Source: Halomonas maura (GTDB lineage: Bacteria > Pseudomonadota > Gammaproteobacteria > Pseudomonadales > Halomonadaceae). From it: a stretch of 57,266 nucleotides of DNA. Under the pieces are notes generated by a model, which was given only the letters and a program-made list of their open reading frames with translations, searched no databases and was not told the origin of the DNA. Shown here in pieces: positions 34,964 to 43,563 of this stretch; position 1 is the stretch's first letter; the number at the start of each line of letters is the position of its first letter. The DNA lies in the NCBI RefSeq assembly GCF_030409305.1, contig NZ_JAUFPQ010000008.1:1-57266 (forward strand), given 5' to 3'. The position numbers were made by a program, and so were the translations under genes.

Positions 34964-35170
34964 CTATATGACTACAGCTAGTTGATCTCGCTCTTGCATC
35001 TTGGCGGTGATCCAGCACTCGATTTCATCTTCATACCATGCTACCGAACGTGGTCCTAGCTGAACTGGTGCCGGGAATTGCCCAGCTTGGATCTGCCTGT
35101 GCAGTGTGCTGGGGCTGATGGCGCAGCGCTCGATAACATCTTGCTTCCGAAGGAAGAACTTTGCACTCAT
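34964..35170 (-). CDS. AlpA-family DNA-binding regulator, copy 1
   Basis: The 68-residue product is a small winged/HTH protein of the AlpA (phage transcriptional activator) type: FFLRKQDVIERCAISPSTLHRQIQAGQFPAPVQLGPRSVAW, then YEDEIECWI. AlpA-like proteins act as excision or transcription factors for P4-type islands. The gene converges on the CoiA-like gene. A conserved promoter-like element lies 36 bp upstream (35207-35237). Confidence 0.85.
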   Translation of the reverse strand: MSAKFFLRKQDVIERCAISPSTLHRQIQAGQFPAPVQLGPRSVAWYEDEIECWITAKMQERDQLAVVI

Positions 35171-35800
35171 ACTCTCTTCTTACCTCTTCCACATGGGCTC
35201 TTCTTTTATACAGGGGCCAAATAATCGACTTTGCGGTGCATGCCCCGGTTTTTTTCGTGCGGAAAGCGAGCAGTACTCACTTGGTACAACCGAGAGTGGT
35301 CCCATCGAGGATTGGAAGAGGGTGCACTCGGACAGGTGTGTTTCCATCAATCACTGACCCAGGCGGCCTGACGTCTATGGATATCCGATCAGAGCATCGA
35401 TGGCCTATTGGGTGCTTCAGACGGTTAGGTCCACTTCTTAACGCCTCGTCTATCCAACAGCATTGGATTCCAACCACGAATGAAATGTATCGCGTTACCA
35501 ATCATTGAGCGTTGCGAAGGCGATTAGAAACCACCAGTCAGTGGAACAGCTTCACAATGGCCACCACGGACGCTTCTCAGCGGTCTGGTAGCATCAAGAC
35601 CTCATCTGCCCAATGGTATTGAAATCCAATCACGATGAATTTAAAACCACTAATGTATTGTTGTGCGTAACGAATCATGACGCGTTACGAGGGCGCACAA
35701 CCTCCACTGGGCGATATTGATCCCTCATGCTGAGCTCTTCCCAAAAGGGCCTCCCCGGGGTGCTACGATGGACTTCATCGGGACAGTCACAGGAGGGAGC
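35171..35800. other. Long intergenic region between alpA copy 1 and the second relaxase-like gene
   Basis: The 630 bp hold no credible gene. They contain the conserved regulatory element (35207-35237). Two related imperfect repeats are seen near 35459-35522 and 35612-35695, each with a 'GGATTCCAACCACGAATGAA'/'GAAATCCAATCACGATGAA' half and a 'GCGTTACCAATCATTGAGCG'/'GCGTAACGAATCATGACGCG' half. The relatively A+T-rich, repeat-bearing region could be an oriT or a replication/regulatory locus. Confidence 0.45.
35207..35237 (-). promoter_or_regulatory. Island regulatory element, copy 2 (alpA copy 1)
   Basis: Read on the minus strand: ACCGCAAA, 13 variable bases, CCCCTGTATA, followed by AAAGAAG. 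It ends 36 bp before the ATG of alpA copy 1. Confidence 0.6.
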
Positions 35801-36784
35801 ATGTCCACCTACCAGTTTGTACGCCTGCAGGGGTACCCCCGGGGCTCAGCACGGCGAAAAGGAACCCTGGCCTCGGTACTGGCGGAGGGGCGCCGCGACC
35901 CGAGCCACTCCCGCCACGTGGACAGCCCTGCCATTGAGGTCACCCCCATCGATACGGAGTGGGACTCAATCAGGGAGTACCAGGCGTGGATAGAGACAAC
36001 TATGGGCAAGTGCGTGAATCGGATGAATACCCGCAACGGGAAGGTGGTTGAGCGCAAGATACGGTCTGACGCGCCAGCGTTGGGCACTGTTATTGCGAGT
36101 CTCCCCAGCCTTACAAAAGATACTCCCCGGGAAACGATTGACCGCTTCAGAAAGGAGTGTGCCGACTGGTTTCAGGACTATCTCGGCAAGGTCGGGATGC
36201 GCCTCAACTACTGCGTACTTTATCTGGACAAAAAATACCCTCATCTGCATTTATGGTTCACTCCAGGAAAAGAGATGCTCGCCAACAAGGAGTGGAAAAT
36301 GAGTGTTGTGACCAACCCCTCGCTTCCAGTTAAGGAGAATATGCGGCGAGGGTTCTTTCGCGATGTTGGGCACAAGTATTTTGATGAGCTCGAAAAACCG
36401 AAGGCTGAGCGCCGCCGTCGAATTCCGAGTCGTGCCGTTGCAGCAGAAAATCGGCTACCACAAGGTGAGCCCAATAGTGAGCCTCCCCTTATGGGGATGC
36501 CCGTTTCCAGAGGTAGTAACGCTGATGTTGGGTGGGACTCTAATGGGGTGGTCGCCATTGACATGGAGCAGAATCCTTTTTACTTAGAGACAATTCGACG
36601 CCTTGTTGAAATAGTGCTTCAGCGACGGCACGAGTTAGGTTCGTTATCTCAGGAGCAAATCATTCGCATGATGGTGGGGCGTTCAGGGGCCTCGGAAAAG
36701 TGCTGCCAAGAGGTTATCAAAAGGATGTTAGAAGACTTTTGGGCTGATAGCGAAGAACAATCCGACCAGCCTAGCCGCCCTTGA
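35801..36784 (+). CDS. Second relaxase-like (Mob) protein
   Basis: The 327-residue product has CVLYLDKKYPHLHLWFTPG, a HUH-relaxase-like motif III (PHLH), preceded by a helical region with RETIDRFRKECADWFQDYL. The ATG at 35801 follows GGAGGGAGC. Family resemblance to mobilisation proteins rests mainly on the PHLH segment and general size. It is divergent from the MobV-type protein 4 kb away. The C-terminal half is unrecognised. Confidence 0.55.
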   Translation: MSTYQFVRLQGYPRGSARRKGTLASVLAEGRRDPSHSRHVDSPAIEVTPIDTEWDSIREYQAWIETTMGKCVNRMNTRNGKVVERKIRSDAPALGTVIASLPSLTKDTPRETIDRFRKECADWFQDYLGKVGMRLNYCVLYLDKKYPHLHLWFTPGKEMLANKEWKMSVVTNPSLPVKENMRRGFFRDVGHKYFDELEKPKAERRRRIPSRAVAAENRLPQGEPNSEPPLMGMPVSRGSNADVGWDSNGVVAIDMEQNPFYLETIRRLVEIVLQRRHELGSLSQEQIIRMMVGRSGASEKCCQEVIKRMLEDFWADSEEQSDQPSRP

Positions 36785-36916
36785 GAAGATCGCTTTAACA
36801 GCACCAAGTTAACCTCTTAACCATTGCCCATTCCCTACCGGATGGCATTATCGAAGGCCTCACGGGTTTGAAAGGGGCGCTGGGCCAGAAAAATTGCCGA
36901 GCATTGAGAGCCTTCC

Positions 36917-36947
36917 ACCGCAAACCTGCGGATATGACCCCTGTATT
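36917..36947 (+). promoter_or_regulatory. Island regulatory element, copy 3 (alpA copy 2)
   Basis: ACCGCAAA (36917-36924), 13 variable bases, CCCCTGTATT (36938-36947). It ends 38 bp before the ATG at 36986, nearly the same distance as copy 2 from its gene. Confidence 0.6.
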
Positions 36948-36985
36948 AGAGGTGAAGCGGGAATTCACCTGAAATCTGGGAGTTC

Positions 36986-37171
36986 ATGGATATGACAAAG
37001 TTGATTCGCAAGAATGAAGTCCTCGCGCGCTGCGCTATTAGTAAAAGCACACTGCATAGGCTCATCCAGAACGGCGGCTTCCCTCGGCCTGTCAAAATCT
37101 CAGACCGATGTGTGGCTTGGGTTGAACATGAGGTCGATGAATGGATGGCAAACAGGGAGCGGAGCTGCTAA
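36986..37171 (+). CDS. AlpA-family DNA-binding regulator, copy 2
   Basis: The 61-residue product reads LIRKNEVLARCAISKSTLHR and NGGFPRPVKISDRCVAW, an AlpA HTH closely related to the protein at 34964-35170. Two start codons are possible: ATG at 36986, only 3 bp after GGGAG, and ATG at 36992, with better spacing. It lies next to the integrase and probably controls excision or integrase expression. Confidence 0.85.
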   Translation: MDMTKLIRKNEVLARCAISKSTLHRLIQNGGFPRPVKISDRCVAWVEHEVDEWMANRERSC

Positions 37172-37538
37172 TTCAGGGCCTTTACATTCGGTAAAGAAGT
37201 TTGGCTAAGGTGCCAGGGAAGTAAGGCTTCACTAATGGCTGATCTTTCTGAAAAGCTTTAATGGCTGTGACGGAATTCGATGGAGATAAAAGTCTCCGAT
37301 CTCGTTAGCTGTGTCATTAGAAGTTAAGGGTAAGATCAGTCGCGCATGGTTCGAATGTCTGTGACGCTGTCGGGGCGATATATACGATCAAAGTCCAGTC
37401 ATAGTCGTAGATCTCATAGTATCTTGCCATGCGTCCTCTGTGCAGGCTTGTAATATGTTAGACTGCATTGAAATTTTTCGACAAAGCCTAGGAAGAGTTT
37501 CTCTGTGGTCGTACTCAAGCATTGTAATGAGTTGTTTT
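37172..37538. other. Intergenic region between alpA copy 2 and the integrase stop
   Basis: The 367 bp show no gene, repeat or hairpin that I can support. The composition is A+T-richer than host DNA. Confidence 0.4.
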
Positions 37539-38747
37539 CTAAGATGCCGTGCTATCCTCTCTTAGCTTGTCTAGATAATCAGCCCATGATTGCAGCATCT
37601 TCCGGCGCTGTTCTAGATACTGGGTCCGGTTGTAGGCGCGACCGTTGCTGTCCTTCACCGTGTGGGCCAACTGCTGCTCAATGTAGTGCTCGGGGTAGTT
37701 AAGTCGCTCGGCGAGGATCGTGCGCGCCATCGCGCGGAAGCCGTGTGCTGTCATCTCGCCCTTGAAGCCCATGCGGTCGAGCGCAGCCTTGATCGTCGCA
37801 TTGCTCATCGGGCGCTTGCTGCTGCGGATGCCAGGAAAGAGATACTCGGTGCGCCCGGTCAGGCCATAAAGATCGCGCAGGATCGCCACGGCCTGAGTCG
37901 GCAGCGGCACGATATGCGCCTGGCCGGTCTTGCTGGCGTGGAAAGTCCAAGTAGCCTCCTCGAGGTCAATGTCAGCCCACCGCGCCTGGCGCAATTCGCC
38001 GGGGCGCGTGAAGACCAAGGGGGCTAGCTTCAAGGCAGCGGTGGTAGTGGGTTGGCCGCCGTAGCCGTCGATGGCACGAAGAAGCCCTGCCACTTCTTTG
38101 GGATCGGTCAGGGCAGCGTAGTGCTTGGTCTTGCTGGGCCGCAGGGCACCGCGCAGGTCCGGTGTCGGGTCGCGCTCGACGCGTCCGGTTGAGATGCCGT
38201 AGCGGAAGACCTGGCCGCACAGCGTCTTCACTCGATGGGCGGTTTCGATATGGCCGCGCTCCTCGATGCGGCGAAGGCAGGCTAGCAGTTCGGGGGAGGT
38301 GATCTCGGCGATAGGACGCTTGCCGATAATCGGGAAGGCATCACGCTCCAGCCTCCGCCTGTTTCGCTGGTAGTGATCCGGCACGACCTCGTGCTGATGA
38401 ACCCGCTCCAGCCACTCCTGAGCCACCAGCTGAAACGTATTGGCCGCGATTTGCTCACCCAGATGGCGCTCAAGCTGTTTGGCCATGCTTGGGTCAATAC
38501 CCTCGGAAAGCTGCTGCTTGGCATTGTCACGCGCCTTGCGGGCAGCTGCCAGGGAGACCTCGGGATAGGTGCCGATGGCCAGGAGCTTCTCCTTCCCGGC
38601 AAAGCGATACTTCATCCGCCAGTACTTGCTGCCGTTCGTCCGAACTTCCAGGTAGAGGCCGCCGCCGTCGGCAAGTTTAGTGGTCTTGGCTTGCGGCTTG
38701 GCCATTTTGACGGCGGTGGCAGTCAGCTTGTTGGTCTGGCGGCTCAC
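37539..38747 (-). CDS. int: P4-type tyrosine integrase of the island
   Basis: The 402-residue product is a phage P4/CTX-type integrase. It has the N-terminal DUF4102-like part (TTKLADGGGLYLEVRTNGSK, YRFAGKEKLLAIGTYPEVSL), and the C-terminal recombinase with FTRPGELRQARW (first Arg), TAHGFRAMAR (HxxR), LAHT (second His) and a tyrosine near AYNRTQYLEQRRKML. The GTG at 38747 has GAGG seven bases upstream; a longer in-frame reading upstream lacks a good site and would run through the arm-type repeats. The gene lies about 270 bp from the tmRNA 3' end, its expected target. Confidence 0.9.
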   Translation of the reverse strand: MSRQTNKLTATAVKMAKPQAKTTKLADGGGLYLEVRTNGSKYWRMKYRFAGKEKLLAIGTYPEVSLAAARKARDNAKQQLSEGIDPSMAKQLERHLGEQIAANTFQLVAQEWLERVHQHEVVPDHYQRNRRRLERDAFPIIGKRPIAEITSPELLACLRRIEERGHIETAHRVKTLCGQVFRYGISTGRVERDPTPDLRGALRPSKTKHYAALTDPKEVAGLLRAIDGYGGQPTTTAALKLAPLVFTRPGELRQARWADIDLEEATWTFHASKTGQAHIVPLPTQAVAILRDLYGLTGRTEYLFPGIRSSKRPMSNATIKAALDRMGFKGEMTAHGFRAMARTILAERLNYPEHYIEQQLAHTVKDSNGRAYNRTQYLEQRRKMLQSWADYLDKLREDSTAS

Positions 38748-38790
38748 GGGGGTACCTCGCTGCAGGCCTGGGCTGTCACCCCAGTTCCAG

Positions 38791-38913
38791 TACCCCCATA
38801 TCAACCGCGGGTATGCTGGGAAAGCCCCGCATGGCGCGGATTCGAGGCAGTTGGGGGTATCAGGTTCTGGATTCGACGCTGTACCCCCAGATGTACCCCC
38901 AGTCATGGGGGTA
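38791..38913. repeat. Integrase arm-type sites, ssrA side
   Basis: The octamer TACCCCCA or its complement occurs at 38791-38798, 38852-38859, 38882-38889, 38894-38901 and 38906-38913. Two further copies lie at the distal end of the island. These are probably recombinase arm-binding sites, and they may also let the integrase repress its own promoter. Confidence 0.6.
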
Positions 38914-38950
38914 TGTCAAAGGATGTGGTGGGATGTCCTGAACACAAGAA

Positions 38951-38968
38951 AGGGGCCCGGAGGCCCCT
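38951..38968 (-). terminator. Island-supplied terminator downstream of ssrA
   Basis: AGGGGCC/GGCCCCT stem with a CGGA loop, followed on the minus strand by TTCTTG. It lies about 48 bp beyond the tmRNA 3' end and replaces the native terminator carried off to 3164-3187. Confidence 0.6.
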
Positions 38969-39012
38969 GTTCATGCGGTTTCTGGTGCTTCCTGGGAAGT
39001 CCTGAAACCTAG

Positions 39013-39029
39013 GTTTGGTGGAGGCGGCG
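39013..39029. repeat. attL-type direct repeat in the tmRNA 3' end
   Basis: GTTTGGTGGAGGCGGCG, the exact partner of 3198-3214. Most of it is the acceptor-stem 3' strand of tmRNA plus CCA, with three bases outside the RNA. The island's copy restores a complete gene. Confidence 0.85.
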
Positions 39030-39395
39030 GGAATTGAACCCGCGTCCGCCGACACTCGCCCATCGGCTCTACATGCTTAGTTCCGTCATTTGCTTTAACG
39101 CCTCTGGCTCCGACGGGCAGGATCCAGCGACGCGATTCCTCAAAGTTTTAACGGCTGACGCGAGGACGAAGCCAGCCGCGATCCCATCAGTCTTGGCTCG
39201 TATCCCGTCGGTGATGAATGGGCACATCACTTCGGGGCCGGACTAGAAGCTAGCGGCGTTTAAGCTGCCAGCGCGCCCTGAGCGTAGTTGTCGTCGTTTG
39301 CGACTATTTAATCGTGATGTTGGATTTACGAGATACATCACGCTCTCGGCATGCACCTCAGGGGTTGTCATCGGCGTCGAAACCATGTCGCCCCC
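39016..39395 (-). ncRNA. ssrA: Transfer-messenger RNA (tmRNA)
   Basis: A 380-nt tmRNA that rescues stalled ribosomes together with SmpB. The 5' end GGGGGCGACATGG and 3' end with GTTCAATTCCCGCC (T-loop) ...TCCACCA form the tRNA-like domain. An internal tag frame at 39260-39301 encodes ANDDNYAQGALAA and a stop. CCA is encoded. It lies about 45 bp from smpB on the same strand. The 3' end serves as the island insertion site. Confidence 0.95.
39260..39301 (-). other. tmRNA proteolysis-tag reading frame
   Basis: 13 codons and TAA, giving ANDDNYAQGALAA. The first alanine is the resume codon GCA. The ALAA end is the ClpXP degron typical of gammaproteobacteria. Confidence 0.92.
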
Positions 39396-39437
39396 GTTAC
39401 ATCGCCATCTTATCAGGATGGCCGACCTTGTGACACC

Positions 39438-39929
39438 TCATCCCTTGTTTTGTTCGCGCATGATCCGGCCCTTCTGCCGCTGCCAGTCGCGATCCTTCTC
39501 GGTGGCGCGCTTGTCGTGCAGCTTCTTGCCGGTGACCAGCGCCAGCTCGCACTTCACCAGGTTGCCCTTCCAGTAGATCTTGAGCGGCACGCAGGTGTGG
39601 CCCTTGTCCTGGGTGCGCGAGAAGATCCTGGCGATCTCCTTGCGGTGCAGCAGCAGCTTGCGGGTCCGGGTCGGGTCGGCCACCTCATGGGTGCTGGCGG
39701 TGTTGAGCGGCGTGATATGGCTGCCGAGCAACCAGGCCTCGCCGTTCTTGACCAGGATATAGGTGTCGGTGAGCTGCGCCTTGCCGGCCCGCATGCTCTT
39801 GACCTCCCAGCCGGCCAGCGCCAGGCCGGCCTCGAAGGTCTCGTCGATGTGGTACTCGAAACGCGCCTTCTTGTTCAGGGCGATGACGTTGTTGCCGGGA
39901 CCCTTGCCCTTGCCTTTCTTGTTGGCCAT
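39438..39929 (-). CDS. smpB: SsrA-binding protein SmpB
   Basis: The 163-residue small basic protein binds the tRNA-like domain of tmRNA and delivers it to stalled ribosomes. It has the family landmarks [37 protein letters not shown], GxTxVPLKIY and the basic C-terminal tail with [16 protein letters not shown]. The ATG at 39929 matches the usual [14 protein letters not shown] start. It is the gene upstream of ssrA on the same strand, as in many gammaproteobacteria. Confidence 0.97.
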   Translation of the reverse strand: MANKKGKGKGPGNNVIALNKKARFEYHIDETFEAGLALAGWEVKSMRAGKAQLTDTYILVKNGEAWLLGSHITPLNTASTHEVADPTRTRKLLLHRKEIARIFSRTQDKGHTCVPLKIYWKGNLVKCELALVTGKKLHDKRATEKDRDWQRQKGRIMREQNKG

Positions 39930-40057
39930 GGAACCTCGTGTGCTGTCTTGCCGGTGGCGGCCTGCCCCTCCGATATGGGGGGAAGCGTGATACCATTCAA
40001 GGCCGAAATAACCGCTCATGATACGCCCTGGGCCCCTTGAAGTCAGCGGAGAGGTCA

Positions 40058-40492
40058 ATGCCAACGGTCAATCGGTCCGCCCTGGTGCGGCACACCCCCC
40101 AGGAAATGTTCGATCTGGTCAATGATTTCGAACGCTACCCGGAGTTCCTGCCGGGCTGTCGGCGTGCCCGGCTGCTCGAGCGGGACTCGGCGCACCTGGT
40201 CGGCGAGATGACCCTCGGGCGGGCCGGCATCGAGCAGAGCTTCACCACTCGCAACGACCTGCACGAGCCCGAGCGTATCGAGCTGTCGCTGGTCAACGGC
40301 CCCTTCAAGCGCCTGCGCGGTCGCTGGCTGTTCCTGCCGATGGGCGAGGATGCCTGCAAGGTCAGCCTGGAGATGGAATTCGAGTTCGCCAGCCGGCTGC
40401 TCGGCATGGCCTTCGGCAAGCTCTTCCAGCAGGTCGCCGGGCAGCTGGTGGATTCCTTCACCCGGCGTGCCGACGAGCTCTATGGCCGCTGA
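40058..40492 (+). CDS. ratA: RatA/CoQ10-like START-domain protein
   Basis: The 144-residue START/Bet v1-like protein has [39 protein letters not shown] and the end [16 protein letters not shown]. coli RatA was reported to interfere with ribosome subunit association; relatives are COQ10-like ubiquinone-binding proteins. ATG at 40058 follows GGAGAGG. It overlaps rnfH by 11 bp and diverges from smpB. Confidence 0.9.
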   Translation: MPTVNRSALVRHTPQEMFDLVNDFERYPEFLPGCRRARLLERDSAHLVGEMTLGRAGIEQSFTTRNDLHEPERIELSLVNGPFKRLRGRWLFLPMGEDACKVSLEMEFEFASRLLGMAFGKLFQQVAGQLVDSFTRRADELYGR

Positions 40493-40805
40493 GCCGCCGA
40501 CCCTCCTGCGGGTCGAGGTGGCCTTCGCCCTGCCGCACCGCCAGCGCATCGTCGAGCTGACGGTGCCCGAGGGCACCACCGCCCGCCAGGCGGTGGTCCT
40601 GGCCCGCCTCGAGGAGCACTTCCCCGAGGTGGCGCCGGCCAGTTTCCGCGAGGCCGATCTGGGGATCTTCGGCAAGGCGCTGCGCGACCCGGAGCGACAG
40701 CCACTGCGCGAGGGCGATCGGGTGGAGGTCTACCGGCCGCTCAAGATCGACCCCAAGGCCGCGCGGGCCGCCAGGGCGGCCCGCGACGCCGGCAAGGGGC
40801 GCTGA
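40482..40805 (+). CDS. rnfH: RnfH family ubiquitin-like protein
   Basis: The 107-residue protein of the RnfH/RatB type has VEVAFALPHRQRIVELTVPE, GTTARQAVV, DLGIFGKAL and GDRVEVYRPLKIDPKAAR. Its ATG at 40482 lies within the ratA end, so the two are probably translated together. The function is unknown; the fold is beta-grasp. Confidence 0.92.
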   Translation: MAAEPPTLLRVEVAFALPHRQRIVELTVPEGTTARQAVVLARLEEHFPEVAPASFREADLGIFGKALRDPERQPLREGDRVEVYRPLKIDPKAARAARAARDAGKGR

Positions 40806-40817
40806 GCGCGAGCGGGG

Positions 40818-41240
40818 TCACTGCTCGTCGAGGGGGAGGGCCTCGAGGACGTTGCCGCGGGCGCCGCTGTCCCCGTCGGGGCCGATGCCGCGCCCGGTGA
40901 TCAGCGACGGCGGACGCGAGAAGTCGCCCTCGCGCTCGATGTCCACCAGGCGATTGCCGTCGAAGGTCAGGGTCAGGCGGCGCTGCTCGACGTCGCCGTA
41001 GGCCTCGTCGAGGCGGTACAGGTAGTCCCACTGGTTGGCGTCGAAGGGGGCCTGGAGCAGCGGACTGCCCATCAGGTCGACGACCTGCTGGCGAGTCATG
41101 CCGGGGCGCAGTTGCTCGGTCATCGAGGGGGTCACCAGGTTGCCCTGGGCCAGGTCGCGCTTGTACACGCCGAAGTAGCTGCAGCCGCTGGTCAGGATCA
41201 GGGCGACGGAAAGGGTGACGATTCTGGTCAGCTTTTGCAT
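40818..41240 (-). CDS. bamE: Outer-membrane assembly lipoprotein BamE (SmpA/OmlA)
   Basis: The 140-residue lipoprotein has a signal peptide MQKLTRIVTLSVALILTSGC (lipidated Cys20). The family core follows: YKRDLAQGNLVTPSM, LRPGMTRQQVVDLMGSPLL, WDYLYRL and LTLTFDGNRLVDIE. It is a small component of the BAM complex for outer-membrane beta-barrel insertion. It diverges from fur, with 72 bp between the starts. Confidence 0.95.
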   Translation of the reverse strand: MQKLTRIVTLSVALILTSGCSYFGVYKRDLAQGNLVTPSMTEQLRPGMTRQQVVDLMGSPLLQAPFDANQWDYLYRLDEAYGDVEQRRLTLTFDGNRLVDIEREGDFSRPPSLITGRGIGPDGDSGARGNVLEALPLDEQ

Positions 41241-41312
41241 TTGCGCCTGTTCTTCACTATCGTGGTTTCGGTCGATCATAACCGACCCTACCCGATACTG
41301 CGAAGAGCAACC

Positions 41313-41759
41313 ATGGCCGACCAGAATCACGAACTCCGCAAGGCCGGTCTGAAAGTGACCCTGCCGCGCGTCAAGATCCTGCATATCCTCGAGAATGCCA
41401 CCGACCAGCACCACCTGAGCGCCGAGGATGTCTACAAGACCCTGCTGGATGCCGGCGAGGATGTGGGACTGGCCACCGTCTATCGCGTGCTCACCCAGTT
41501 CGAGACCGCCGGCCTGGTGACCCGCCACAACTTCGATGGCGGCCACGCCGTCTTCGAGCTGACCCAGGAAGAGCACCACGACCACATGGTGTGCCTGGAC
41601 AGCGGCGAGATCATCGAGTTCTTCGATGACACCATCGAGCGTCGCCAGCAGGAGATCGCCGAGGAGCATGGCTACGAGCTCGTCGACCATGCGCTGGTGC
41701 TCTATGTGCGGCCCAAGGGCTCCCAGGCGACCCGCCAGGATCCCTCTGCCAAGAAGTGA
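41313..41759 (+). CDS. fur: Ferric uptake regulator Fur
   Basis: The 148-residue iron-responsive repressor has a winged helix (RKAGLKVTLPRVKIL...HLSAEDVYKTLL, VGLATVYRVLTQFETAGLV) and the metal-binding HHDHMVCLDSGEIIEF. Only one cysteine of the usual CxxC pair is present (CLDS), as in Pseudomonas Fur. It is cytoplasmic, and in this window its likely targets include the siderophore ABC transporter at 50-53 kb. A strong dyad terminator follows the stop. Confidence 0.95.
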   Translation: MADQNHELRKAGLKVTLPRVKILHILENATDQHHLSAEDVYKTLLDAGEDVGLATVYRVLTQFETAGLVTRHNFDGGHAVFELTQEEHHDHMVCLDSGEIIEFFDDTIERRQQEIAEEHGYELVDHALVLYVRPKGSQATRQDPSAKK

Positions 41760-41780
41760 CCGTCCACCAGGCATGACCCA

Positions 41781-41813
41781 CGAGGGCCCCGATCCATCGG
41801 ATCGGGGCCCTCG
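41781..41813. terminator. Bidirectional terminator between fur and recN
   Basis: A perfect 15-bp stem (41781-41795 with 41799-41813), 3-nt loop. It lies between two convergent genes. Confidence 0.85.
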
Positions 41814-41840
41814 TCGTGGTGGCGGGTCACGCCGGCCGTC

Positions 41841-43514
41841 CTAGTGGTGGGCACGCTGGCTGGCGTCGAGCATCTCCCGGGCGTGGGCCAGGGTCTGGTC
41901 GGTGAGCGTCATGCCCCCCAGCATGCGGGCCAGCTCGCCGACCCGGCCGGCCTCGTCGAGCAGCGCCATGCGGGTGAGGGTGGTGTCCTGCTTGGCCTGC
42001 TTGGCGATATGCAGGTGCTGGTGGGCCTGGGCCGCCACCTGGGGCAGGTGGGTCACGGTCAGCACCTGGCCCTCGGCGCCGAGGCGGCGCAGCAGCTGGC
42101 CGACGATCTCGGCGGTGGCCCCGGAGACGCCGACGTCGACCTCGTCGAAGACCAGGCTGGGGATGGTGGAGTGCTGGGCCGCCACCACCTGGATGGCCAG
42201 GCTGATCCGCGAGAGCTCGCCGCCGGAGGCGACCTTGGCCAGCGGGCGGGCCGGCTGGCCGGGGTTGGCGCTGATCAGGAAGCGCACCCGGTCGAGCCCT
42301 TCCGGCGCCGGGGCCTCGCGGGCGGCCAGCGCCACCTCGAAGGTCGCCTTGCCCATGGCCAGGAAGGCCAGCTGCGCCTGGACGGCCTCGCCGAAGCGCC
42401 GGGCGGCGCTACGGCGCGCGGCGCTCACCGCCTCGGCCTGCTCCCGCCAGCGGGTCTCGAGGGACTCGACCTCTGCGGACAGCGCCTCGAGGTCGCCGTC
42501 GCCGCCGTCCAGCTCGGCGAGCTCCTCGCCCAGGCGGCGATGCAGCGCCGGCAGCTCGTCGGGCGGCACATGGTGCTTGCGGGCGATGCGGTGGACCTCG
42601 CCGAGGCGCTCCTCCACCCAGGCCAGGCGCTGCGGGTCCAGTTCCACGCCGGCGGCGAAGTGGGTGAGCTCGCGGCCCGCCTCCTCGACCTGGATGCAGG
42701 CATCACCGAGCATGGACAGGACCTCGGCCAGCGCGCCCCGCTCGCTGCCGGGCAGCGCCGAGAGGCGGCTCACCGCCTGGTTCAGCAGCGGCAGGGCGCC
42801 GCCCTGCTCACCATCGCAGCACTCCACGGCGAACTGGGCCTCGCGCAGGCGCTCCTCGGCGTGGGCCAGTTCCTCCTGCTCCGCCTCGAGCCCGCCGAGC
42901 TCGTCCTCGGCCAGGGCCAGCTGGTCGAGTTCCTCGACCTGGTAGCGCAGCAGCTGGCGGCGGGCGCGCACCTCGTCGCCGTCCTCGGCCAGGCGCTTGA
43001 GGCGACGGCGGGCCTCGCGCCAGGCGCGGAAGGTCTCGGCCAGCTCCACCACCGCCTCGCCGTGGCCGGCGAAGTCATCGAGCAGCCGCAGGTGGGTGTC
43101 CTCGCCGAGCAGGGCCTGGTGGGCATGCTGGCCGTGGATCTCGATGAGGTGGGCGCCCAGCGCCTTGAGGTCGGCCACCGTGGCGGGCTGGCCATTGATC
43201 CAGGCCTTGGAGCGGCCGGCGCGGGTCACCACCCGGCGCAGCAGGCAGTCGTCGGCGGGCAGCTCGCGCTCGGCCAGCCAGGCCCGGGCGGCGGGCAGGG
43301 CGGCGATGTCGAAGCGCGCGCTCACGTCGGCGCGTTCGGCGTCGTGGCGCACGCTGCCGGCATCGGCGCGCTCGCCCAGGCACAGGCCCAGGGCGCCGAG
43401 CAGGATGGACTTGCCGGCCCCGGTCTCGCCGGTAATGGCGGTCATGCCGCCGGCGAGCTCGAGCTCGAGGTGGTCGACGATGGCGAAGTCACGAATGGCG
43501 AGCTCTGTCAGCAT
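41841..43514 (-). CDS. recN: DNA repair protein RecN
   Basis: The 557-residue SMC-like ATPase acts in double-strand break repair. It has Walker A GETGAGKS (29-36), a long coiled coil, the ABC-signature-like [12 protein letters not shown] and Walker [14 protein letters not shown] LexA-box-like sequence lies 50 bp upstream (43564-43579), as for recN of E. coli, where it is SOS-induced. It diverges from grpE. Confidence 0.95.
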   Translation of the reverse strand: MLTELAIRDFAIVDHLELELAGGMTAITGETGAGKSILLGALGLCLGERADAGSVRHDAERADVSARFDIAALPAARAWLAERELPADDCLLRRVVTRAGRSKAWINGQPATVADLKALGAHLIEIHGQHAHQALLGEDTHLRLLDDFAGHGEAVVELAETFRAWREARRRLKRLAEDGDEVRARRQLLRYQVEELDQLALAEDELGGLEAEQEELAHAEERLREAQFAVECCDGEQGGALPLLNQAVSRLSALPGSERGALAEVLSMLGDACIQVEEAGRELTHFAAGVELDPQRLAWVEERLGEVHRIARKHHVPPDELPALHRRLGEELAELDGGDGDLEALSAEVESLETRWREQAEAVSAARRSAARRFGEAVQAQLAFLAMGKATFEVALAAREAPAPEGLDRVRFLISANPGQPARPLAKVASGGELSRISLAIQVVAAQHSTIPSLVFDEVDVGVSGATAEIVGQLLRRLGAEGQVLTVTHLPQVAAQAHQHLHIAKQAKQDTTLTRMALLDEAGRVGELARMLGGMTLTDQTLAHAREMLDASQRAHH

Positions 43515-43563
43515 GATGCCTCCCCGGGGCCTGTCCGAATCTACTGGTTATTCATCCAATGCC

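Larger units (their letters stand above)
3198..39029. mobile_element. Genomic island integrated in ssrA (defence plus mobilisation)
   Basis: The island is bounded by the 17-bp direct repeats. It has a P4-type tyrosine recombinase gene adjacent to the intact ssrA copy and integrase arm-type repeats near both ends. It carries a roughly 25-kb defence cluster, then an IS66 remnant, two relaxase-like genes, two alpA-type regulators and a CoiA-like nuclease gene. No conjugative transfer (type IV secretion) genes are present. It is therefore probably an integrative mobilisable or satellite-like element that relies on helper functions. Confidence 0.85.

Noticed and set aside
38791..38913. Possible CRISPR-like spaced repeats
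   Set aside because: The 8-bp units occur in both orientations with irregular spacing, which fits integrase arm sites and not a CRISPR array.
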